Positions 33,257-45,290 of a DNA stretch of 64,000 bases are shown here, in pieces. Both the position numbers and the translations under genes were made by a program. Origin of the DNA: Delphinapterus leucas (taxonomy: Eukaryota; Chordata; Mammalia; Artiodactyla; Monodontidae); assembly GCF_002288925.2 (NCBI RefSeq), contig NW_022098076.1:90427933-90491932 (forward strand). Reading direction: 5' to 3'. Position 1 is the first letter of the stretch; each line of letters starts with the position of its first letter. The notes below the pieces were generated by a model. The model did not search any database and had not been told where the DNA came from. It was given only the letters and a program-made list of their open reading frames with translations.

Positions 33257-33899
33257 TAGGAAAGAGTACGTGACCACAAGACAAGAAGGTCAAGGCTTCA
33301 GACACTACAACAGCATCAACAATAAGAAAAAAGATTCCGTTAAGACCCACACCTCACCTTACCTGGTTCTACTGCGTTCAGAGAGAGAGGTGGTGGTGGG
33401 AAGTAAACTAAAGGGATTTTAGTTTCTTGTAAGAAGACTGATGACAAAACGAATGTGAAAACCCTTCCACTAGAAATATGAGGAAATATAACTAAAAAGG
33501 AAATATAACTGGAAAATGGTGATGCATAAGCTAGAAGCCATGTAGGCGTGTGGGCTGCCCCACACAGGAGCCAGAGTGTGGGGTAACACAAACCAGGAAG
33601 CAAAGGACAAGTTTTGCAGGAGTAAAATCTCAGGAGACTGATATCCACGTATAAAGTCACAGCTCTTAATGCAATGGCTGGAAAAAAATGTGCCAGCCAG
33701 CCCAAAGAAAAGACAAGAAGTAGATGACTCGCTGGACTCTGGGTGGGGAAAAACACCTTCCTTTGCCTCCTGCCGGTTTGCCATTTGATTCCCTAGTTAG
33801 AGGAACCTCCAAGCTGAAAAGATAGTGGGAAAAAACAAAAAATATCATACACGGGCAATAACGCAGCTGAGGCACTGGTAGAGTTAAACAGAAAATCCC
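33257..33899. other. Single-copy sequence, no feature recognised
   Basis: The minus open frames here (33340-33756 and 33470-33784) overlap each other in different frames and match no family that I know. Confidence 0.45.
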
Positions 33900-34200
33900 A
33901 ACGGATTCAACTGAGGAAAAAAAAAAAAAGAAAAAACACTGGAAATGAACTTGAAATCAAAAAAATAAAAAAGCACTAGACTTTGATGGAAGCTCAGGAG
34001 ATGAGCATTAAATATCTCACATCAGACAACAGACCTACAAACAGCAAGAGGAATCGAAATCATAGGAAAAGAGCAAAAGACTCTAGAAATAAAAAAGGAT
34101 AGGTTTGAAAAGAGAAATCAACGAGTAGAATTTTAAATATTGTTATTGAAAGTCAAAACTCCACGGAAGAGTTAAGATTAGATCCAGCAGAAGAGTTTCA
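33900..34200 (+). mobile_element. Possible old L1/HAL1 ORF1-like fragment
   Basis: A-rich sequence with AAAAGAGCAAAAGACTCTAG, TATTGAAAGTCAAAACTCC and GATCCAGCAGAAGAG resembles the coiled-coil coding part of old L1 ORF1 or HAL1. It is diverged and low-complexity, so the call is weak. Confidence 0.35.
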
Positions 34201-34604
34201 CTTCTGAGCCCATTATAAGAAGTCAAAGTTAGGTGCTGTCTGATTTTATCATTGAAATAATATTACAGTCACTAAAGGATTCTTCCTATGAGAACAATGA
34301 TAACTCTGTAGAAATGAGCCCTAATGCCAAATCTGAGGAACTATAGATTGCATATTGCCCACTGCACAGTACAAGACCTTCTTTATAAGAAGACGGATCA
34401 GTTAATCCGTGCAATAGAGTAACTAATTGTATAAAGTTGTGTTTGATGTAATTTCTTAATGAGGACTCCTCTGCAGATTTATTTCCTTGTATTCCTGTCT
34501 CACTTCTTTCTGGGACAAACCACACCTTTATAGGATCAGAAAGGCAGTAAGGGCTTCATTGCCTTTGAATCAATGTCACGTGATGGTTTCTGAGAAACTC
34601 ACCC

Positions 34605-34725
34605 CCCAACATTTATTCATTCCACAAATATTTACTGAGTATCCGCCATATACCATCTACTCTTCTAAGTGCTTGGGATAAATCCTTGAGGGAAAAATCC
34701 CTGGCTTTAGGGAGCTTGCATTTAT
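34605..34725 (+). repeat. L2-like 3' fragment
   Basis: TTCATTCCACAAATATTTAC, TTCTAAGTGCTTGGG and TAGGGAGCTTGCATT follow the L2 3' consensus order. Short and diverged. Confidence 0.55.
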
Positions 34726-34731
34726 GATAAT

Positions 34732-34806
34732 AGAAGGAGAAGGAGAGGAAGGGGAAGGGGAAGGGGAGGGGGAGGGGGAGGGGAGGAGGGGAAGAAGAAA
34801 AAGAAG
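34732..34806 (+). repeat. 75-bp purine tract with G-quadruplex potential
   Basis: All bases are purine. The centre (34750-34792) has at least seven G4-G5 runs separated by one or two A, a strong quadruplex-type pattern on the + strand. Confidence 0.9.
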
Positions 34807-35524
34807 TAGATTACGTTGGATGTTGAAAGTGGTAAAGGTTATAAAGAAAAGAAATAGAAATATTGGCCCTTCAACCCGCTGTACTTGGCAAGGCAACCAT
34901 TACCAACTCTTTGTTATTGTAAATTTTCCATAAACAAGCACATTTTTCTACTGCTTTTCTTGTTGGGCTTCATGTCCTCAAAGCTATCAATGATATATTT
35001 TGTCATCTGTGACATAAACTGTAACCTAGGCATATGGTAATCTTTCTTTCTTGTTGCTGTTTAAATCATGCACATAGAGATGGGCAGCTCAGCCTGGGAC
35101 AGCCCTCCTGAGTTAAGGCAGTGGAGAAGAAGGAACTCCATCAGCCTGGCCAGGTAACCCCACCGCTTAGCCTTCCCCTGGGGTTCCCATTGATCAACAA
35201 TCCCAGGCAAGTGGCGGCATCAACGAAGCCTGAAAACTGATTGAAAGCCCAGATGGCTGCTCCACTGCTGAGAGGACCCCTGGATCTCTGGAAAGGAAAA
35301 TCCACAGCTAGCTGGCTTCCAGGGAAAATGTATTTGGCATAGTGGGAAGTCAACAGAGAATAGTCGCTGGGGACAGCGGGGACTTAATAGAGAGCACTGA
35401 CATTTCTGCACATAACCCAGCCTCTCCCCGCTCCCCACAGAAGGAAAAGCCTGATTAGGGTGAGAGGTGGGGAAAGAAGTGCGACAGACGTGAAAGAACT
35501 AACCCTATTGTGGATTTCATGTTA
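34807..35524. other. Single-copy sequence, no feature recognised
   Basis: I recognise no repeat or exon. Short minus frames at 35141-35438 overlap and have no domain. Confidence 0.45.
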
Positions 35525-35752
35525 GGGTGACAACAGATGCAGGTCCAGTGATGCCCCTGCTGGAAGCGGGCCATGAGCTGGAAAAGGAGAGGATTCTATC
35601 CTTCGGCCCCCAGACGGAGCACAACTCTGCCATAAGACCCGTTTTCAGACTTCTGATCTCCAGCGCTATAGAATAATAAATCTGTGTTGTTTGAAGCCAC
35701 GCCGTTTGCTGTAACTTGTTACAGCAGCGATAGGAAACTAGCATAGGCATCT
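35525..35752 (+). repeat. MLT1-type LTR, 3' part
   Basis: GCTGGAAAAGGAGAGGATTC, AGACTTCTGATCTCCAGCGC, AATAAATCTGTGTTGTTTG (poly-A signal region) and TAGGAAACTAGCATA give the ordered 3' half of an MLT1 LTR. No internal sequence is attached. Confidence 0.75.
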
Positions 35753-35779
35753 TTACAGCACCATATTCCACAGCAACTC

Positions 35780-36470
35780 ACTTGTACACATCCATTCACT
35801 CCATCAATGCTCATTGCCATGGGAGACAGCCATGAAAAAGACAGACGCATCCCTGCCATTGTGAGCCTACAACCTATAGGAGAAGATGACATAAAACAAG
35901 ATAGTTTCAGATTATTTCCTTCATATACTTTATGAGAAGCAGAGTGACCCCACAGGGGCTGTGGAGGGGCTGCTATAGGAGGTAGTCAGGGAGGACCTCT
36001 CTGAGGAGGTGACATTTGGGCTGAACCCAGAAAGATGAGAATGAGCTGAGTATGGAAGAACTAGAGAGCCCATTCCAGGCAGAGAAAACAGTGAATGAAA
36101 AGGTCATGAGGAGGACTTCCTTGGCGGCTCAGTGGTTAAGAATCCGCCTGCCAATGCAGGGGACACGGGTTCGAGCCCTGGTCCAGGAAGATCCCACATG
36201 TCATGGAACTGGGCCCATGCGCCACAACTACTGAGCCCATGTGCTACAACTACTGAAGCCCATGCACCCTAGAGCCCGTGCTCCACAACAAGAGAAGCCA
36301 CCGCAGTGAGAAGCCCGCACGCTGCAATGAAGAGTAGCCCCCTCTCGTCACAACTAGAGAAAGCCTGCGCGCAGCAACGAAGACCCTACGCGGCCAAAAA
36401 ATAAAAAGTAAAACAATTAATTCTTTTAAAAAGGCCATGAGGAGGAGAGATCTCCAGGTAGAGAAGGGAA
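35780..36470 (+). repeat. L2 3' region split by a CHR-1 SINE
   Basis: GAGGACCTCTCTGAGGAGGT, GACATTTGGGCTGAACCCAG and CCATTCCAGGCAGAGAAAAC follow the L2 3' consensus. The CHR-1 SINE at 36112-36429 interrupts it, and the duplicated target (GGTCATGAGGA and GGCCATGAGGA) is L2 sequence. Confidence 0.65.
36112..36429 (+). mobile_element. CHR-1-type SINE
   Basis: The head GGACTTCCTTGGCGGCTCAG is followed by the full CHR-1 body and an A-rich tail. Target duplication AAAGGTCATGAGGA (36098-36111) matches AAAGGCCATGAGGA (36430-36443) with one mismatch. Confidence 0.93.
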
Positions 36471-37089
36471 ATCCTTATAGATGGATAAAGAGGCAAGTGC
36501 TATTGCTTTAGGTGGATGGAGATCACGTAAGGGGCCAGACTACTTCCAGGGCCAGATCATGGAAACTGCTCAACAAATGGGAAATCAAGGAGATCTATGT
36601 GAAATCTTACATACACCGATTATGTGAGACGTCGTAGGGACTGATTCTGTGAAGAACATGTACTCTTCTCCCATTTATAACTGATACAAACAGCTCTTCT
36701 TTCCCAACAGAATGAAAAATTTGTCACATATAAAGACCATTTAAAAATACTAACATTGTGTTCGGTTGATCAATCAATTAATTTGGTGTAATTTCAATGC
36801 CAGGCTACGTTGTGGATGAATGGAGTAAAGGGCTGCTTGGAAAAGGAATTGAATACAGAAAAAAAAACAAACTGATTTTGGAAAATAGGAAGTGAGAAAG
36901 TCTGATGGTTCCCTGCAGAGGTAGAGGGGCCGTGGGTGTCCAGGGCGGATCTGGGTATCACTAGGAACCACAGTACGGTTCTGTTTTGTTGATAGGGATG
37001 TGAACGCTGAGATGCCAATCCTATAGAACTCAAACGCCCACTCACTTGACTATTTGAACTCTATTTAGCTGCATTTTGAAGTTAAAAAA
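36471..37089. other. Single-copy sequence, no feature recognised
   Basis: No recognisable repeat or exon. Confidence 0.45.
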
Positions 37090-37290
37090 AAAATGTGCTC
37101 CAAAAATTCCACTCCTAGGAATGTTGCCTAAGTGGTAGGCACAAAGATTTACCCATAAAGATATTTATAATGTCATTTTTACAGTGGTAAAGAAACAAAC
37201 ACAAAATTCATAGATGGGTAAAATAATTTATAGAACATTCGTAAAGTGGATTATTATGCAATCATTAAATTTTGTGATAAAAGAAAAATT
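37090..37290 (+). mobile_element. Old LINE-1 ORF2 C-terminal fragment
   Basis: CCACTCCTAGGAATGTTGCC, CACAAAGATTTACCCATAAA and GATTATTATGCAATCATTAA follow late ORF2 of an old L1. Diverged, no ends visible. Confidence 0.6.
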
Positions 37291-37294
37291 ACAA

Positions 37295-37490
37295 TAGTTA
37301 GAATTTATTGAGCCCTGCCTTGTAAAGTCTTAAAGGAGAGCCCAGCACGTTGTATCAGCTCATTTAATCCCCACAACGACCCTACGAAGTATACACTAGT
37401 ATTAGTCTTTTCAGATGAGAGAATAAGGCACAGAGATGTCAAGTAACTTGCCTAAGGACTCATTGCTAATAATTCTGAGGGGAGGTAAGA
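37295..37490 (-). repeat. MIR element
   Basis: The order TTATTGAGCCCTGCC, TCATTTAATCCCCACAACGA, ATGAGAGAATAAGGCACAGA and GTCAAGTAACTTGCCTAAGG is the MIR core and flanks in antisense. It is an ancient tRNA-derived SINE. Confidence 0.8.
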
Positions 37491-38069
37491 AAGCAAGAGA
37501 AATTGACCAGCAATTTCTAAAATGGGTCCAATATCTAAAAACGAATCATAAACAGAAGCATTGAAAGCCCACTGTTACATTTTACCAAATCAGTGTCGGT
37601 GCTCACACAACGCATCCACACCTCTCTGAGGTATGACAGTCCCCAAGACAGGTGTTGTGTTGCTTAGAGCACTGCTCCTGGCCTCCAGTTCCAGATGCGC
37701 AGCTCTAGACAAAAGTGCTTAGCTGGTGTGAAGTGAGAAAGGAGGAAGTGAGTAATTCTTAGTGGCAGACCTCAATTTCTTTCCCTCCGTGAAACCCACA
37801 ACCCTCTGAGGTTTAACTGAATCACGATGACTTCCCCCTGGTCTGTCACTGAGGTTTCCATCCAAGAATGTTGGCACTGGAAAAGGGTCTTGGGGGATAT
37901 CTCATCCAACCCACACATGCTGCAGAGATTCCAGAACAGGACTCTTTTCTTTCCATGATGGAATTTTCCTTGCCTGGGAAGAGAGATGTCTCAGACTCAG
38001 CAAATCATATCTGCCAAGTCCTGCCATTAGTAGAGATGGAACAGTTTCCCTCATTTGAAGGTCTGTGGT

Positions 38070-38825
38070 AGATTACAGATGACCACAAAATTTTGGACAC
38101 TTCTCCCATTGACAAGGGGAATGAAAAGGAGATCTACGTTCCCACCTTTATATCTAAGTGGGCTCCATGACTGTTTGCCCAATAGATTGTGACAATGTGG
38201 CACTGTGTCATTCTCTGGGCTCAGGCCTTAAGAGACTGGCATCCTCCACTTCCCGTCTCTTACAACACTTGCTGATGGATTCCAGCCACCTGGCTGTGAG
38301 AAGCCCAAGCCACATGAAGAGGCCATACATGGAGGCTCTGGTCAACAGCCCCAACTGAACTCCCAGCTGACAACCTGTATCAACCACCAGGCATGCAAGT
38401 GCACCATCTTGGATGTCTGGTATAAGTTGAGCCTTTAAATAATTCCATCCCCAGCCATGCAGACCACAGCTGCGTGAAAGAGCCCATACAAGAACTGCTC
38501 AGGCGGGCTTCCCTGGTGGTGCAGTGGTTGAGAGTCCGCCTGCCGATGCGGAGGACACGGGTTCGTGCCCCGGTCCAGGAAGATCCCACACGCCGCGGAG
38601 CGGCTGGGCCCGTGAGCCGTGGCCGCTGAGTCTGCGCATCCGGAGCCTGTGCTCCGCAACGGGAGAGGCCACAGCAGTGAGAGCCCCGCGTACCACAAAA
38701 GAAAAAGAAAAAAGAACTGCCCAGGTGAGCCCAGCCAATCCACAGAACCACGGTAGATAATAAGTTGGTGTTTTAAGCCACTAAGTGTTGAGGTAGTTTG
38801 GTTGCAGCAATAGCTAACCAGACAG
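38070..38825 (+). repeat. MLT1-type LTR split by a CHR-2 SINE
   Basis: TGTGGTAGATTACAGATGAC starts the LTR. A TGTGGCACTGTGTCA segment, a GAAGCCCAAGCCACATGAAG segment and a final TTTTAAGCCACTAAGTGTTG keep MLT1 order. The CHR-2 copy lies at 38504-38711, so the LTR is older. Confidence 0.65.
38504..38711 (+). mobile_element. CHR-2-type SINE
   Basis: Full-length copy in an MLT1 LTR. Target duplication AAGAACTGCTCAGG (38490-38503) matches AAGAACTGCCCAGG (38712-38725) with one change. Confidence 0.95.
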
Positions 38826-38894
38826 AACAAAGGCCAGTTCACGTGCCCTCCATCCTGGAATGTCAGTACTCGAAAGAGAAAAAGAAAAAGTCTT

Positions 38895-39080
38895 TGGAGT
38901 CATTATTTCATTCGACAAATCTGTATTGAGTATTTTCCGTGGTCCAAGAAATGTTCAAGATGCAATGAACAGAATAAACACGGTCCCTGTTCTCATGGAA
39001 TTTACAGTCCAGCATGGAGTAGAGGGGGGGAGAAAATATCAGGTAATGATAAGGGCCATAAAGAGAATTTAAACAGAGAA
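38895..39080 (+). repeat. L2-like 3' fragment
   Basis: CATTCGACAAATCTGTATTG, CGGTCCCTGTTCTCATGGAA and TTACAGTCCAGCATGG follow the L2 3' region. Diverged. Confidence 0.6.
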
Positions 39081-39109
39081 GTAAATGTAACCTTGAACTG
39101 TATATATTT

Positions 39110-39400
39110 GTTTATATTAATATTGCTACTTTCTAGCTGCAAGCAACTAGCTTTCTTTCCGTTAATTTTATCTGGTATATCTTTTTCTACCTCTTTAATT
39201 TCAAACTTTTTGTGTCAGCTTATGTTGTACTCCTGTAAACAAGATACAGTTTGGATTCTACACCTTCTAATGTTTGCACTCAAACATTCACGTTTGTTGT
39301 AATTATTGGCGTACTTTGGATTTATTTTGTCCACATTGTTTTCTATTTTTTAACTATGCTTTTGCTTTTATTCTCAATAATTGAATCTCTTCTACCACAT
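39110..39400 (-). mobile_element. Old LINE-1 endonuclease-region fragment
   Basis: The + strand reads like the complement of the L1 ORF2 endonuclease coding region (ATCTTTTTCTACCTCTTTAA, then ACTCCTGTAAACAAGATACA, the complement of the CCLQET-coding stretch). Diverged and partial. Confidence 0.5.
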
Positions 39401-40519
39401 CTCTTCCAAGTTTCTCTCCAAGCCCAGCTTCTGCTTAAACATCTCCAAGCTCTGATGTATCTGTTAGATACTATACTGGCAAATAACAAAATTCCCCGTG
39501 AATTTCTACCCAGTGGTCTTCATGTTGAATCCACACAGAGTGAGCCCCATCTATCTTGGATCTGGCCGCATTGCAAATACTCTAATCTGCCCAGCATGCT
39601 CGTCCTGGCGCAAGTCCTCTCTCCTTAACACCCTCTGTCTCCTCACCCTTTCCCCAGGACTCAGTTTCAAGAACCATCATTCTATTTTGCTGTCACCCCT
39701 TTAAAACGTGGTGGCCACATCTGAAAGAATGGACCATGGAGTAATCTGACCTCTTCCAAGAAAGATGAGACTATTTCCTCCCTCATTGAAACAAAACACA
39801 ATCGTCACAGGGGCTAAGCTCACACTGGCTCTGGGAGCTGAGGCACAGAGCAAGCTCACTGTCAACCAAAGTCTCTGCATCATGTCCCTGCTGTGATGCT
39901 ACCTCTCCTCCACCTTATGTGCTACAGCGGAATTGTCTTAATGCAAGTACCAGACTGCACAATTATCCCAACTGAGACTTCATCTCGTTAGAGTCAGTGC
40001 ATTGCTCCAGGCTGTCAAGATATGTCTGGATTTCTTCCAACATTGTGTCATCCACAGAAGGAGATGTTTTCTTTGTTCAGACTTCTCTCCCTGTGGTTTC
40101 CATGGCCCTAGTCCAATCATTCTTTACATTTTTTGTCTTATTTACTGGTAATATAGTCACACCTGTTAGCAGTGTGTGGCAGGTGGCTACGGGAGGGGAC
40201 AGAAAGGTACCCCCAGAGAACCTGCGCTTAAAGCCTCTCTCCCAGCTTGAGGAGTAAAGCTCTCACCTAATGGGTGTGAGTAGCCATCTGTGGGAACCAA
40301 CTGCCAGGTGGCTAATGTGGGACAGAAAAGTCTGAGGACATCCAAAAGACCAACCAAGAGAAACCCCAGGAAGGCAGGGAGGCGTTGTAATTGACATGTC
40401 ACGAGCAGAAATATACTCAAGTGTATCATAGCCTGTGACGGTGGGTCCGTCATGGCAGTCAACATTTTTTTAAAAATAGAGACTCTTAGAAGCCAACTTT
40501 GTTGGTGTCCTAGATTTGA
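39401..40519. other. Single-copy sequence, no feature recognised
   Basis: I recognise no repeat or exon. The segment 39401-39650 contains weak pyrimidine-rich stretches only. Confidence 0.4.
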
Positions 40520-40910
40520 CCATGTTACGGGCTAAATTTTGTCCCCTCAAAATTCCTATGTTGAAGTCCTAACCCCCAGTATCTCAGAATGAGTATATGG
40601 AGATGGGGTCTTTAAGGAGGAAATTAAGTTAAAATGAGGTCATTAGGGTGGGACCTAGTCCAAGATGACTGGCGCCCTTCTAAGAAGAGGAGATTAGGAC
40701 ACAGACACACACAAAAGAAAGGCCATGTGAAAACACAGGGAGAAGACGGCCATCTACAAGCCAAGGAGAGAGACCTCAGAAGAAACAACCCTGCTGATAC
40801 CTTTATCTTGGACTTCCAGCCTCCAGAATCGTGAGAAAATACATGTTGGTTGTGTGAGCCCCTGGATCTGTAGTACTTTTTTTACAGCAGATTGAGCAGA
40901 GCACTATCAC
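40520..40910 (+). repeat. MLT1/MST-type solo LTR
   Basis: GGGCTAAATTTTGTCCCCTC, ATGTTGAAGTCCTAACCCCC, GGGACCTAGTCCAAGATGAC, AAGAAGAGGAGATTAGGACA and TTGGACTTCCAGCCTCCAGA follow a MaLR LTR end to end. No retroviral internal region adjoins it, so it is a solo LTR. Confidence 0.85.
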
Positions 40911-42774
40911 TGCAGAAGCTAAGCTTGCGCTAGCTCAGACCATAACAACTCGTCTGGCAAGGCCACCTCTGAGTGGCAGTGGCTCAGGCCACCTTCCTGA
41001 GATCAAACAGCTTCCTTTGTACTGACTCTGGGCTCCCAGGAAACTACCTTTTCCGTGACTTTTCTTGAGGTCAGGCTGGCTCCAGCATTTACCTCACAGG
41101 CACATTTCTCTGAAATCTGGCAGACGTGTTCCATGCGTGTGCATGCACGTGTACATCACATCAGTGAGCACACCTGCAAGCATCTGTGCCCAGTGACTAC
41201 AGCCCCAGGTAGACACGGGCACCAGCCTTGGGGAGACGGGCAGATCTGCAGCCTAAGGGAAACCTCAGCCTCGGGACACTGACAAAATAGAGTTTGTGGC
41301 GATGCAAAATTGAAAGCCAGACCCAGGATGTTAGTGAATGAGCCAAGATTGGGCCGTTTATGGGGCCGTCCAGGTGGCCAGGCGGCGACGCTCAAGTACT
41401 CTGCTATCTTATCGCCTATGTTCTTGGAAAGGCAACAAAACTAATGCAATCTAGAGATGCTGACTGTTTGCTTTTCAAAAGCAGAAACGATTTAAAAATT
41501 CCATCGGGCCTGAAGGAAGCTGATGGGGAGGGGCTGTGTCTGTGGACCGGGAGGAATTAGGTCCGTCTGGACATCTGGGCCCCTCCTTGAGTCCTGCCTA
41601 GTGCTGCACGTAACTGGTCCAGCATGAGAGTCTCCTAGTCAAAGGAGTTCTGGGGATAGGGATGGCGGGGAGGGGTAGGGTGTGTCTCAGACATTTGGTA
41701 CTTTTTTGTTTTACCCATTTGAGACCAGAATGGGGGCTCAATACTTTTCCAGCGGCTTCTCTGGCCTCTGGGTGCTGGCAAGAAAGGTCATGTGACCAGG
41801 GAGGTGCCTCCCCCGCCGCACACCTGGTCTCAGGGCCTTCGAGAATCTAAGTGCTCTCTCCGAAACATCAGGGTCCTATCTGGGCTCCTTCCTACCTCTG
41901 GCCCTTCCTGGAGAAAGGCAAATTGAATCCTATCATTCTCCCTGCCCACCATCCCCGTTGAGACTCACCCCAAAACCATTCAAGTGTTTCCAACTCCCCT
42001 CCACGGTCTACAGGGCCCCCCCTCACCTCCTGGGGCTCTCACTGCAGTCCCAGCCATGCGGCCGGCCGCCACGCCCTCTCCCCCTCCGGGCCTCACAGGT
42101 GTCTCCCCAGGTCGACCCCAGCCCCCTCCTCAGGGCACTTCCTCCTTCCCCACGGAAGCTTTCCCGGCGAGGTCAGGTGCCCCAGTCACGTGCTGAGGCA
42201 GGACCTGGGCTCCGCTCTGTCAGAGCCTGCTCCGGAGTCTGCAGGTAAACACTCTTCTGGGGGACAGGTAAGTGACCAGCTCCCCCACTAGACAGTGAGA
42301 ACAGAGACAAAAGCAGAGTCTCCCTCCATCAATACCGGCCAGTGAGAGAACTGACAGATCAGCCCTCCCTGGGGACCCCGGGATAAATAAATTAGAAGCA
42401 GCCACTTCCCACTTACTTTGGACACGATTCCCATAGGCTCATTTTCTTTATTTTTTTTCAACCTCTGTGGTCAGAAGCATCAGATTAACCACCTAACAGA
42501 AAGGTTAGGACATTTAGAGGCAGGTGTAAATGACAGCTACAAGAATCAATGCTCATAGCTGACAGTAAGAAAAAAAATATTAAAACAAGGCAAAAAAGAC
42601 AAAATCGTTCTCTTGTGGGCTTAAGATTATCACTGGAAACAGCACACAATGATATCCTCTGGACTCCAGGTGGGGTGAAGATGCTTCCCTACACTGAATG
42701 GCCAGTGGCTGTCATTTTATTGCAAAGTCAAATTATTGTCCCTGTATTCTCATCTTAAAGACAAAGGTAACATA
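40911..42774. other. Single-copy sequence with a CpG-richer part
   Basis: No gene or repeat was recognised. 42040-42240 is GC-rich (GCGGCCGGCCGCCACGCCC) with several CpGs but is short for a CpG island. Overlapping frames there (41958-42248) show no domain. Confidence 0.4.
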
Positions 42775-43035
42775 TGCAGTGCATTCCAGGTGGATCTCCA
42801 CCTCAAAGCATCACCATGTTTTGGCACTTCAGTGACGGAGGACAGGAACTGGCAGACTTTTTCTTTGCAGGTTGTACAGTCTCTGTCATGATAACTCAAC
42901 TCTGCCATCACAGCATGAAAGTAGCCGTAAACAACACTAAGCAAATGGGCATAGCTGTGCTCCAATAAAACTTTATTTATAAAATCTGGTGGTGGGCCAG
43001 ATTTGGCCCCTGGCTATAGTTTTCCAACCTATACC
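42775..43035 (+). mobile_element. hAT/Charlie-like non-autonomous DNA transposon
   Basis: ACTCAACTCTGCCATCACAG, CAATAAAACTTTATTTATAA and GGGCCAGATTTGGCCCCTGG match a common mammalian MER-type DNA transposon whose end reads CGGGCCRTAGTTTGCC. The exact family name is uncertain. Confidence 0.65.
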
Positions 43036-44054
43036 TAAGACATTCATACTGTGAGCTCCTCACTTACCACTAATGTCAGATGAGGGAGTGAAGGGATATT
43101 ACATTCTGGGGACTTCCAAGTCTTAATTGGCTTAGCTGTCATCTATCAACTCCTCAGGCTGGCTTCTTTCCCTCTGCACCCTTCTAGAGCTGGAGGTGAG
43201 ATCTGCAGATTCCCCTCTGTGCCCTGGACCGCATCCCAGGTCTAGAACTACCAGGCCATTGTGGGGTCTTCACGAGTCAGCCATTCCAATGAGAATTCTT
43301 ATACGGCAAAGCCCACCGCCACCCTCGGGGAGGAAACCCTAGGATAATGAATGGTGTTATTAATGAGTCTCCCTCCCTGATGAAGAGCTCTGCTTGGCTC
43401 TTAAAAAACTGCTAATTAAAGCCGATACCCTTAGTCAAACAAAAGAAGCTTGTTTTGCCACTTTATTCTAACTGTGGGCATTAATCTAAATGAAGCATCC
43501 TCACGAAGAAGTCGTGAGACAACATACACCTGCATCAATTCTTCTTATTTACCTTTGTGAGTTCTCCAGCTCTGTTATTGTTATTGGCCCGAGTTGGCCC
43601 TCCTTCTCTCCCTTTCTTTCCCTCTTTAAACTTCAAGCATCGTTGCCAAGACTAAGCTTAACACCAAAGTTAATTAACCATAAATTAATTGCCACCCTAA
43701 AGAGTCAGTTCTGGAAATGACTCCTGTGGCCATTCAACTGAGACTTTATTGAGGCGCATAGAAGGTTCTGTTAATGAGAGGATCAGAGGATGTGAGCCTG
43801 CCGTGAGCACACAAGAGCAGCCGGGCACTGTTCCCCTCTTGACAGCCAGCTTGAAGATGCAGTGAAGTAACCTGTGCTGTAAGAGTCCTAATTCCAGATA
43901 CATGGGACAAATTTATTTTAATGTAATATTTTTCTGTGGTATTGCCTTAAAGGGCTAATAATATGTCAGCAAGGGAAGTGACAAGGGGACTCAACATTTC
44001 CTGTTTGGTAGACTGGGGAATTCCTGAGGGAAAAGAAAAAGAATCGCGTTTGTG
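43036..44054. other. Single-copy sequence, candidate noncoding element
   Basis: 43370-43700 has no recognisable repeat and contains AACTGCTAATTAAAGCCG and GTTAATTAACCATAAATTAA, homeobox-type sites. A conserved enhancer is possible but not shown. Confidence 0.3.
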
Positions 44055-44225
44055 CCCATATGTGCAGACCTTGTAAGCCTCCCAGATGGTCCCCTCTACC
44101 ACCCTGTGGGGTGGCACTGTCAGGAAATTACAGTCATGAGACTCAGAGGGGTCAGGCAATCTGCACAGAGTCAAAGCAAGGATGCAGTGGGGAAGGGAGC
44201 TGACCCCAGGCTGCCTCAGGCCAAG
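44055..44225 (-). repeat. MIR-like element
   Basis: GGAAATTACAGTCATGAGAC, TCAGAGGGGTCAGGCAATCT and GAGCTGACCCCAGGCTG follow the MIR core in antisense, diverged. Confidence 0.55.
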
Positions 44226-44834
44226 GCCTTTCCCAAGTTCATTCCGTGTGGTTTGAGGCTTTCCCCAAACAACGCCTGTCCAGGTTGGGGATGAGAGGAC
44301 AGCGTCTCTACTGACCCCACCTCCCATGGAGGGATTTGCCCGGGGCAACCCCTCCCCTGCATATCCCGTTGCACACGTGTGGGGTTGAGTGGCCTGTGGC
44401 ATTGTGCACATGGCCACAACACGGGAGAAGGAGAAAGAGGCCACTGATGTAGGGAAAAGGCAAGCGCTGTGGAGTCTTACCTGCCAGTGGCACGAGGGAC
44501 CGAAACGGCCACCACAGCAGGCCCCTCGGCCAGGCTGGCAGCGAGCTCCCCCCAGGACTGCAGCTGGCCCACACTGCAGGGGCACATCAGCTGGCTTCCG
44601 GCTGCTTCCCCGAGACCCCTTCTACCGCCATGACTTTTACTCCACGTCTAGGAACTGGGTGTGAGGTCTGCTGGCTCCAAAGCCCAGTTATACATCAGGG
44701 GTGGGGAAACAACAACAGGGTGGGCTCGCCATGAGCTCACCCAGATTTGGAAGCTACACAAGGGGCACACTTTTCCTCCGTGGCTGCAGACAACAGCCTA
44801 CTGCTCACTGGTTCTTAAGTTTCATATCAGCTCC
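44226..44834. other. GC-rich single-copy sequence
   Basis: A 212-codon open frame covers 43947-44585 on the minus strand with overlapping frames on both strands. I see no domain, and part of it overlies the MIR. It is not called as a gene. Confidence 0.4.
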
Positions 44835-45290
44835 CAGGTCTGCTGGGACCATCCCCACAAGCTGGGTGGCTCAAAACAACAGAAACGTGTTCTCTCAAAG
44901 CTATGAAGTTCAAAATCAAGGTATCAGCGGGGCCACGGTCCCTCCACAGGCCCTGAGGGAAGCCCTTCCTGCTTCGTCCTATAGCTTCTGGGAGCTGTTG
45001 GTGGGCCTTGACTTGTGGCTACATCCCTCCAGTCTCTGGCCCTGTTGTGAGATGGGCTTCTTCCCTGTGAGCATGTCTCCCCTGTGTCTAAATCTCCTCT
45101 TCTTATAAGGACACCAGTCATTGCATTTAGGGTCCACCCTGATCCAGTACAGATTCATCTTAACTTGATTATCTGTGCAAAGACCCTATTTCCAAGAAGA
45201 TCACTTTCAAAGATGACCACACAGGGATTTCCACGTAGCTTTCTGGGGGACACATGTCGACCCACAGCTTTTGATCATAGAAATCAAGCA
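44835..45290 (-). repeat. MaLR-like LTR (MLT1/MST group)
   Basis: GTGGCTCAAAACAACAGAAA, TCTTCTTATAAGGACACCAG, ACTTGATTATCTGTGCAAAG and a CTATTTCCAAGAAGATCAC-type end are the antisense of a MaLR LTR. Diverged. Confidence 0.65.

Noticed and set aside
40520..40910. Endogenous retrovirus with genes
   Set aside because: Only a solo LTR is present. No gag, pol or env sequence adjoins it or the other LTRs in the window.
42040..42240. CpG-island promoter
   Set aside because: The CpG-rich part is under about 200 bp, and no exon, splice donor or transcript-like structure follows.
43947..44585. 212-codon minus open frame
   Set aside because: It overlaps a MIR-like repeat and GC-rich DNA with open frames on both strands, and no domain or splice context was seen.
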